Positions 50,843 to 61,142 of a stretch of 64,000 nt of DNA are shown piece by piece. The stretch comes from Hydractinia symbiolongicarpus (taxonomy: Eukaryota > Cnidaria > Hydrozoa > Anthoathecata > Hydractiniidae). The position numbers were made by a program, and so were the translations under genes. The notes under the pieces were generated by a model. The model saw only the letters and a list, made by a program, of their open reading frames with translations. It did no database searches and had not been told where the DNA came from. The stretch is from NCBI RefSeq assembly GCF_029227915.1, contig NC_079882.1, forward strand, positions 1,178,001-1,242,000. Direction: 5' to 3'. How positions within the stretch are numbered: position 1 is the stretch's first letter; every line of letters begins with the position of its first letter.

Positions 50843-53800
50843 GTCACAGTCCAAAGTTAGTTCAATTAACTCCCAAAGTGAATCGTTTCATTGTTAAAAG
50901 CGATGCAACCTAGTAATCTCAGAAACATATCGCTAAATACATGTTGGTACCAATATGTGACCCAACTGTTGTAACTCAAACGTACTGACACCGTTAGAAA
51001 GTCAATGAAATGTAGTTTTTGAAACTGTCGCTATTTCTTCAGCACGCGATAACGGCTAGGATTGGTTCCACAGAAAAGAATAACTTATTTTTCTAAATTT
51101 TTAAATGAAGTGCTACCACAGCGCCCAGTGGGCAATCATGGCAAATTAAAAAGAATGTTATTTCTTGGAGCCCAATTTTCTCATTTATCACATTTATCAG
51201 GTCACAGTCCAAAGTTAGTTCAATTAAGTCCCAAAGTGAATCGTTTCATTGTTAAAAGCGATGCAACCTAGTAATCTCAGAAACATATCGCTAAATACAT
51301 GTTGGTACCAATATGTGACCCAACCGTTGTAACTCAAACGGACTGACACCGTTAGAAAGTCAATGAAATGTAGTTTTTGAAACTGTCGCTATTTCTTCAG
51401 CGCGCGATAACGGATAGGATTGGTCCCACAGTAAAGAATGATTTATTAAACTAAATTTTTAAATGAAGCGCTACCACAGCGCCCAGTGTGATCGCTGAGT
51501 TCCGGCAATCACGTCAAATTAAACAGAATGTTGTTTCTTGGAGTCCAATTGTCTTATTTATCACATTTATCAGGTCACAGTCCAAAGTTAGTTCAATTAA
51601 GTCCCAAAGTGAATCGTTTCATGGTTAAAAGCGATGCAACCTAGTAATCTCAGAAACATATCGCTAAATACATGTTTATACCAATATGTGACCCAACCGT
51701 TGTAACTCAAACGGACTGACACCGTTAGAAAGTCAATGAAATGTAGTTTTTGAAACTGTGGCTATTTCTTCAGGGCGCGATAACGGATAGGATTGGTCCC
51801 ACAGTAAAGAATTATTTATTAAACTAAATCTTTTAATGAAGCGCTACCACAGCGCCCAGTGTGATCGCTGAGTTCCGGCAATCACGTGAAATTAAGAAGA
51901 ATGTTTTTTCTTGGAAGCCATCGTCTCATTTATCACATTTATCAGGTCACAGTCAAAAGTTAGTTCAATTAAGTCCCACAGTCAATCGTTTCATTGTTAA
52001 AAGCTATGCAACCTAGCAATCTCAGAAAAATATCGCTAAATACATGTTGGCACCAATATGTGACCCAACTGTTGTAACTCAAACTGTTTGACACCGGTAG
52101 AAAGTCAATGAAATGAAGTTTTTGAAACTGTCACTATTTTTTCAGCGCGCAATTACGGCTAGGATTGGTTCCACAGTAAAGAATGACTTATTTATTTAAA
52201 TTTTTAAATGAAGCGCTACTACAGCACACAGTGTAATCGCTGAGTTCCGGCAATCACGTCAAATTAAGAAGAATGTTTTTTCTTGGAATCCATTGTCTCA
52301 TTTAACACATTTATTAGGTCACAGTCAAAAGTTAGTTCAATTAAGTCCCACAGTCAATCGTTTCATTGTTAAAAGCTATGCAAGCTAGTAATCTCAGAAA
52401 CATATCGCTAAATACATGTTGGTACCAATATGTGACCCAACCGTTGTAACTCAAACGGACTGACACCGTTAGAAAGTCAATGAAATGTAGTTTTTGAAAC
52501 TGTCGCTATTTCTTCAGCGCGTGATAACGGCTAGGATTGGTTCCACAGAAAAGAATAACTTATTTTTATAAATTTTTAAATGAAGTGCTACCACAGCGCC
52601 CAGTGGGCAATCATGACAAATTAAGAAGAATGTTATTTCTTGGAGCCCAATTTTCTCATTTATCACATTTATCAGGTCACAGTCCAAAGTTAGTTCAATT
52701 AAGTCCCAAAGTGAATCGTTTCATTGTTAAAAGCGATGCAACCTAGTAATCTCAGATAAATATCGCTAAATACATGTTGGTACCAATATGTGACCCAACC
52801 GTTGTAACTCAAACGGACTGACACCGTTAGAAAGTCAATGAAATGTAGTTTTTGAAACTGTCGCTATTTCTTCAGCGCGCGATAACGGATAGGATTGGTC
52901 CCACAGTAAAGAATGATTTATTAAACTAAATTTTTAAATGAAGCGCTACCACAGCGCCCAGTGTGATCGCTGAGTTCCGGCAATCACGTCAAATTAAACA
53001 GAATGTTGTTTCTTGGAGTCCAATTGTCTTATTTATCACATTTATCAGGTCACAGTCCAAAGTTAGTTCAATTAAGTCCCAAAGTGAATCGTTTCATGGT
53101 TAAAAGCGATGCAACCTAGTAATCTCAGAAACATATCGCTAAATACATGTTGGTACCAATATGTAACCCAACCGTTGTAACTCAAACGGACTGACACCGT
53201 TAGAAAGTCAATGAAATGTAGTTTTTGAAACTGTGGCTATTTCTTCAGGGCGCGATAACGGATAGGATTGGTCCCACAGTAAAGAATGATTTATTAAACT
53301 AAATTTTTTAATGAAGCGCTACCACAGCGCCCAGTGTGATCGCTGAGTTCCGGCAATCACGTCAAATTAAGAAGAATGTTTTTTCTTGGAATCCATTGTC
53401 TCATTTATCACATTTATCAGGTCACAGTCAAAAGTTATTTCAATTAAGTCCCACAGTCAATCGTTTCATTGTTAAAAACAATGCAACCTAGCAATCTCAG
53501 AAAAATATCGCTAAATACATGTTGACACCAATATGTGACCCAACCGTTGTAACTCAAACGGACTGACAGCGTTAGAAAGTCCATGAAATGTAGTTTTTGA
53601 AACTGTCTCTATTTCTTCATCGCGCAATTACGGCTAGGATTGGTCCCACAGTAAAAAATGACTTATTAAATTAAATTTTTAAATGAAATGCTACTACAGC
53701 ACCCAGTGTAAACGCTGAGTTCCGGCAAACATGTCAAATTAAGAAGAATGTTATTTCTTGGAGTCCAATTGTCTTATTTATCACATTTATCAAGTCACAG

Positions 53801-55003
53801 TCCAAAGTTAGTTCAATTAAGTCCCAAAGTGAATCGTTTCATTGTTAAAAGCGATGCAACCTAGTAATCTCAGAAACATATCGCTAAATACATGTTGGTA
53901 CCAATATGTGACCCAACCGTTGTAACTCAAACGGACTGACACCGTTAGAAAGTCAATGAAATGTAGTTTTTGAAACTGTCGCTATTTCTTCAACGCGCGA
54001 TAACGGCTAGGATTGGTTCCACAGAAAAGAATAACTTTTTTATCTAAATTTCAAATGAAGCGCTACCACATCGCCCACTGGGAAATCATGATAATTTAAG
54101 AAGAATGTTATTTCTTGGAGTCCAATTTTCTCATTTACCACATTTATCAGGTCACAGTCCAAGTTTAGTTCAATTAAGTCCCAAAGTCAATTGTTTCCCT
54201 TTTAAAAGCGATACAACCTAGTAATATCAGATAAATATCGCTAAATACATGTTGGTAGGAATATGTGACCCAACCGTTGTAACTCAAACGGACTGACACC
54301 GTTAGAATGTCAATGAAATGTAGTTTTTGAACCGGTCGCTAGTTTTTCAGCGCGCGATCACGGATAGGATTGGTCCCACAGTAAAAAATGATTTAATAAT
54401 CTAAATTTTTAAATGAAGCGCTACCACAGCGCCCAGTGTGATCGCTGAGTTTCGGCAATCACGTCAAATTAAACAGAATGTTATTTCTTGGAGTCCAATT
54501 GTCTCATTTATCACATTTATCAAGTCAGAGTCTAAAATTAGATCAATTACGTCCCACAGTCAATCTTTTCACTGTTAAAAGCGATGCAACCTAGTAATAT
54601 CAGACAAATATCGCTAAATACATGTTGGTACGAATATGTGACCCTACCGTTGAAACTCAAACGGACTGACACCGTTAGAAAGTCAATGAAATGTAGTTTT
54701 TGAAACTGTTGCTATTATTTCAGCGCGCGAATACGGCTAGGATTAGTGCGACAGTAAAAAATGACTTATTAATATAAATTTTTAAATGAAGCGCTACCAC
54801 AGCACCCAGTGGGCAATCATGTCAAATTAAGAGGAATGTTATTTCTTGGAGTCCAATTTTCTCATTTATCACATTTACCAGGTCACAGTCCAAACTTAGT
54901 TCAATTAAGTCCCACAGTCAATCGCATCACTGTTAAAAGCTATGCCACCTAGTAATCTCAGAAAAATATCGCTAAATACATGTTGGCACCAATATGTGAC
55001 CCA
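50843..55003 (+). repeat. Displaced copy of 36673-40833
   Basis: About 4.16 kb recurs 14,170 bp away: the second half of the third 11-unit copy plus the first units of the irregular region, with medium units at 51061, 52536, 54012 and 54742. The edges lie at CAGGTCACAG (50842) and CCACCCG (55004). Beyond it the match resumes at an offset of 13,798 bp, because one 372-bp unit (40,834-41,205) is absent here. Confidence 0.92.
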
Positions 55004-56911
55004 CCCGTTGTAACTCAAACTGACTGACACCGTTAGAAATTCAATGAAATGTAGTTTTTGAAACTGTCGCTATTTCTTCAGCGCGCGATAACGGCTAGGA
55101 TTGGTTCCACAGTAAAAAGCTCGTTAAAAGCTATGCAACCTAGTGATCTCAGAAAAATACCGCTAAATACATGTTGGCACCAATATGTGACCCAACCGTT
55201 GTAACTCAAACGGTTTGACACCGTTAGAAAGTCAATGAAATGTAGTTTTTGAAACTGTCGCTATTTCTTCAGCGCGCGATAACGGCTAGGATTGGTTCCA
55301 CAGATAAGAATAACTTATTTATCTAAATTTTTAAATGAAACGCTACCACAACGCCCAGTGGGCAATCATGATAAATTAAGAAGAATGTTATTTCTTGGAG
55401 TCCAATTTTCTCATTTATCACATTTATCAGGTCACAGTCCAAATTTATTTCAATTAAGTCCCACAGTCGATCGTTTCATTGTTAAAAGCTATGCAACCTA
55501 GTAATCTCAGAAAAATATCGCTAAATACATGTTGGCACCAACATGTGACCCAACTGTTGTAACTCATACTGACTGACACCGTTAAAAATTCAATGAAATG
55601 TAGTTTTTGAAACTGTCAGTATTTTTTCAGCGCACAATTACGGCTAGGATTGGTTCCACAGTAAAAAATGACTTATTTATCTAAATATTTAAATGAAGCG
55701 CTACTACAGCACACAGTGTAATCGCTGAGTTCCGGCAATCACGTCAAATTAAGAAGAATGTTTTTTCTTGGAATCCATTGTCTCTTTTATCACATTTATC
55801 AAGTCACAGTCAAAAGTAAGTTCAATTAAGTCCCACAGTCAATCGTTTCATTGTTAAAAGCTATGCAACCTAGTAATCTCAGAAAAATTTCGCTAAATAC
55901 ATGTTGGCACCAATATGTGACCCAACCGTTGTAACTCAAACGGACTGACACCGTTAGAAAGTCCATGAAATGTAGTTTTTGAAACTGTCTCTATTTCTTC
56001 AGCGCGCAATTACGGCTAGGATTGGTCCCACAGTAAAAATTGACTTATTAATTTAAATTTTTAAATGAAGTGCTACTACAGCACCCAGTGTAATCGCTGA
56101 GTTCCGGCAAACATGTCAAATTAAGAAGAATGTTATTTCTGGGAGCCCAATTTTCTCATTTATCACATTTATCAGGTCACAGTCCAAAGTTAGTTCAATT
56201 AAGTCCCAAAGTGAATCGTTTCATTGTTAAAAGCGAAGCAACCTAGTAATCTCAGAAACATATCGCTAAATACATGTTGGTACCAATATGTGACCCAACC
56301 GTTGTAACTCAAACGGACTGACACCGTTAGAAAGTCAATGAAATGTAGTTTTTGAAACTGTAGCTGTTTCTTCAGCGCGCGATAACGGATAGGATTGGTT
56401 CCACAGTAAAGAATGACTTATTTATCTAAATTTTTAAATGAAGCGCTACCACATCGCCCACTGGAAAATCATGATAAATTAAGAAGAATGTTATTTCTTG
56501 GAGTCCAATTTTCTCATTTATCACATTTATCAGGTCACAGTCCAAGTTTAGTTCAATTAAGTCCCACAGTCAATTGTTTCACTGTTAAAAGCGATACAAC
56601 CTAGTAATATCAGACAAATATCGCTAAATACATGTTGGTAGGAATATGTGACCCAACCGTTGTAACTCAAACGGACTGACACCGTTAGAAAGTCAATGAA
56701 ATGTAGTTTTTGAACCGGTCGCTATTTTTTCAGCGCGCGATCACGGATAGGATTGGTCCCACAGTAAAAAATGATTTATTAATCTAAATTTTTAAATGAA
56801 GCGCTACCACAGCGCCCAGTGTGATCGCTGAGTTTCGGCAATCACGTCAAATTAAACAGAATGTTATTTCTTGGAGTCCAATTGTCGCATTTATCACATT
56901 TATCAAGTCAG
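52681..56911 (+). repeat. 12-unit HOR (4,231 bp), copy 1
   Basis: Unit starts 52894, 53267, 53639, 54012 (medium), 54369, 54742 (medium), 55100 (short), 55291 (medium), 55649, 56021, 56394 (medium) and 56752. Lengths of twelve successive units sum exactly to 4,231. It joins the end of the 11-unit type to material of the 40-43 kb type. The junction with copy 2 lies inside the 13-bp word AGTCCAAAGTTAG. Confidence 0.95.
55100..55290 (+). repeat. Short satellite unit 21 (191 bp), HindIII site lost
   Basis: AAGCTC variant, counterpart of 41302, inside 12-unit copy 1. Confidence 0.95.
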
Positions 56912-59900
56912 AGTCCAAAGTTAGTTCAATTAAGTCCCAAAGTGAATCGTTTCATTGTTAAAAGCGATGCAACCTAGTAATCTCAGATAAATATCGCTAA
57001 ATACATGTTGGTACCAATATGTGACCCAACCGTTGTAACTCAAACGGACTGACACCGTTAGAAAGTCAATGAAATGTAGTTTTTGAAACTGTCGCTATTT
57101 CTTCAGCGCGCGATAACGGATAGGATTGGTCCCACAGTAAAGAATGATTTATTAAACTAAATTTTTAAATGAAGCGCTACCACAGCGCCCAGTGTGATCG
57201 CTGAGTTCCGGCAATCACGTCAAATTAAACAGAATGTTGTTTCTTGGAGTCCAATTGTCTTATTTATCACATTTATCAGGTCACAGTCCAAAGTTAGTTC
57301 AATTAAGTCCCAAAGTGAATCGTTTCATGGTTAAAAGCGATGCAACCTAGTAATCTCAGAAACATATCGCTAAATACATGTTGGTACCAATATGTAACCC
57401 AACCGTTGTAACTCAAACGGACTGACACCGTTAGAAAGTCAATGAAATGTAGTTTTTGAAACTGTGGCTATTTCTTCAGGGCGCGATAACGGATAGGATT
57501 GGTCCCACAGTAAAGAATGATTTATTAAACTAAATTTTTTAATGAAGCGCTACCACAGCGCCCAGTGTGATCGCTGAGTTCCGGCAATCACGTCAAATTA
57601 AGAAGAATGTTTTTTCTTGGAATCCATTGTCTCATTTATCACATTTATCAGGTCACAGTCAAAAGTTATTTCAATTAAGTCCCACAGTCAATCGTTTCAT
57701 TGTTAAAAACAATGCAACCTAGCAATCTCAGAAAAATATCGCTAAATACATGTTGACACCAATATGTGACCCAACCGTTGTAACTCAAACGGACTGACAG
57801 CGTTAGAAAGTCCATGAAATGTAGTTTTTGAAACTGTCTCTATTTCTTCATCGCGCAATTACGGCTAGGATTGGTCCCACAGTAAAAAATGACTTATTAA
57901 ATTAAATTTTTAAATGAAATGCTACTACAGCACCCAGTGTAAACGCTGAGTTCCGGCAAACATGTCAAATTAAGAAGAATGTTATTTCTTGGAGTCCAAT
58001 TGTCTTATTTATCACATTTATCAAGTCACAGTCCAAAGTTAGTTCAATTAAGTCCCAAAGTGAATCGTTTCATTGTTAAAAGCGATGCAACCTAGTAATC
58101 TCAGAAACATATCCCTAAATACATGTTGGTACCAATATGTGACCCAACCGTTGTAACTCAAACGGACTGACACCGTTAGAAAGTCAATGAAATGTAGTTT
58201 TTGAAACTGTCGCTATTTCTTCAACGCGCGATAACGGCTAGGATTGGTTCCACAGAAAAGAATAACTTTTTTATCTAAATTTCAAATGAAGCGCTACCAC
58301 ATCGCCCACTGGGAAATCATGATAATTTAAGAAGAATGTTATTTCTTGGAGTCCAATTTTCTCATTTACCACATTTATCAGGTCACAGTCCAAGTTTAGT
58401 TCAATTAAGTCCCAAAGTCAATTGTTTCCCTTTTAAAAGCGATACAACCTAGTAATATCAGATAAATATCGCTAAATACATGTTGGTAGGAATATGTGAC
58501 CCAACCGTTGTAACTCAAACGGACTGACACCGTTAGAATGTCAATGAAATGTAGTTTTTGAACCGCTCGCTAGTTTTTCAGCGCGCGATCACGGATAGGA
58601 TTGGTCCCACAGTAAAAAATGATTTAATAATCTAAATTTTTAAATGAAGCGCTACCACAGCGCCCAGTGTGATCGCTGAGTTTCGGCAATCACGTCAAAT
58701 TAAACAGAATGTTATTTCTTGGAGTCCAATTGTCTCATTTATCACATTTATCAAGTCAGAGTCTAAAATTAGATCAATTACGTCCCACAGTCAATCTTTT
58801 CACTGTTAAAAGCGATGCAACCTAGTAATATCAGACAAATATCGCTAAATACATGTTGGTACGAATATGTGACCCTACCGTTGAAACTCAAACGGACTGA
58901 CACCGTTAGAAAGTCAATGAAATGTAGTTTTTGAAACTGTTGCTATTATTTCAGCGCGCGAATACGGCTAGGATTAGTGCGACAGTAAAAAATGACTTAT
59001 TAATATAAATTTTTAAATGAAGCGCTACCACAGCACCCAGTGGGCAATCATGTCAAATTAAGAGGAATGTTATTTCTTGGAGTCCAATTTTCTCATTTAT
59101 CACATTTACCAGGTCACAGTCCAAACTTAGTTCAATTAAGTCCCACAGTCAATCGCATCACTGTTAAAAGCTATGCCACCTAGTAATCTCAGAAAAATAT
59201 CGCTAAATACATGTTGGCACCAATATGTGACCCACCCGTTGTAACTCAAACTGACTGACACCGTTAGAAATTCAATGAAATGTAGTTTTTGAAACTGTCG
59301 CTATTTCTTCAGCGCGCGATAACGGCTAGGATTGGTTCCACAGTAAAAAGCTCGTTAAAAGCTATGCAACCTAGTGATCTCAGAAAAATACCGCTAAATA
59401 CATGTTGGCACCAATATGTGACCCAACCGTTGTAACTCAAACGGTTTGACACCGTTAGAAAGTCAATGAAATGTAGTTTTTGAAACTGTCGCTATTTCTT
59501 CAGCGCGCGATAACGGCTAGGATTGGTTCCACAGAAAAGAATAACTTATTTATCTAAATTTTTAAATGAAACGCTACCACAACGCCCAGTGGGCAATCAT
59601 GATAAATTAAGAAGAATGTTATTTCTTGGAGTCCAATTTTCTCATTTATCACATTTATCAGGTCACAGTCCAAATTTATTTCAATTAAGTCCCACAGTCG
59701 ATCGTTTCATTGTTAAAAGCTATGCAACCTAGTAATCTCAGAAAAATATCGCTAAATACATGTTGGCACCAACATGTGACCCAACTGTTGTAACTCATAC
59801 TGACTGACACCGTTAAAAATTCAATGAAATGTAGTTTTTGAAACTGTCAGTATTTTTTCAGCGCACAATTACGGCTAGGATTGGTTCCACAGTAAAAAAT

Positions 59901-61142
59901 GACTTATTTATCTAAATATTTAAATGAAGCGCTACTACAGCACACAGTGTAATCGCTGAGTTCCGGCAATCACGTCAAATTAAGAAGAATGTTTTTTCTT
60001 GGAATCCATTGTCTCTTTTATCACATTTATCAAGTCACAGTCAAAAGTAAGTTCAATTAAGTCCCACAGTCAATCGTTTCATTGTTAAAAGCTATGCAAC
60101 CTAGTAATCTCAGAAAAATTTCGCTAAATACATGTTGGCACCAATATGTGACCCAACCGTTGTAACTCAAACGGACTGACACCGTTAGAAAGTCCATGAA
60201 ATGTAGTTTTTGAAACTGTCTCTATTTCTTCAGCGCGCAATTACGGCTAGGATTGGTCCCACAGTAAAAATTGACTTATTAATTTAAATTTTTAAATGAA
60301 GTGCTACTACAGCACCCAGTGTAATCGCTGAGTTCCGGCAAACATGTCAAATTAAGAAGAATGTTATTTCTGGGAGCCCAATTTTCTCATTTATCACATT
60401 TATCAGGTCACAGTCCAAAGTTAGTTCAATTAAGTCCCAAAGTGAATCGTTTCATTGTTAAAAGCGAAGCAACCTAGTAATCTCAGAAACAAATCGCTAA
60501 ATACATGTTGGTACCAATATGTGACCCAACCGTTGTAACTCAAACGGACTGACACCGTTAGAAAGTCAATGAAATGTAGTTTTTGAAACTGTAGCTGTTT
60601 CTTCAGCGCGCGATAACGGATAGGATTGGTTCCACAGTAAAGAATGACTTATTTATCTAAATTTTTAAATGAAGCGCTACCACATCGCCCACTGGAAAAT
60701 CATGATAAATTAAGAAGAATGTTATTTCTTGGAGTCCAATTTTCTCATTTATCACATTTATCAGGTCACAGTCCAAGTTTAGTTCAATTAAGTCCCACAG
60801 TCAATTGTTTCACTGTTAAAAGCGATACAACCTAGTAATATCAGACAAATATCGCTAAATACATGTTGGTAGGAATATGTGACCCAACCGTTGTAACTCA
60901 AACGGACTGACACCGTTAGAAAGTCAATGAAATGTAGTTTTTGAACCGGTCGCTATTTTTTCAGCGCGCGATCACGGATATGATTGGTCCCACAGTAAAA
61001 AATGATTTATTAATATAAATTTTTAAATGAAGCGCTACCACAGCGCCCAGTGTGATCGCTGAGTTTCGGCAATCACGTCAAATTAAACAGAATGTTATTT
61101 CTTGGAGTCCAATTGTCGCATTTATCACATTTATCAAGTCAG
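56912..61142 (+). repeat. 12-unit HOR (4,231 bp), copy 2
   Basis: Unit starts 57125, 57498, 57870, 58243 (medium), 58600, 58973 (medium), 59331 (short), 59522 (medium), 59880, 60252, 60625 (medium) and 60983. Near-identical to copy 1; visible differences include ATATCCCTAAA near 58,110, GAACCGCTCGC near 58,560, ACAAATCGC near 60,490 and GATATGATTGG near 60,980. Beyond 61,155 it continues into TTAGATCAATTACG, the sequence expected if the duplication arose by exchange within AGTCCAAAGTTAG. Confidence 0.95.
59331..59521 (+). repeat. Short satellite unit 22 (191 bp), HindIII site lost
   Basis: AAGCTC variant, counterpart of 55100 at an offset of 4,231 bp, inside 12-unit copy 2. Confidence 0.95.
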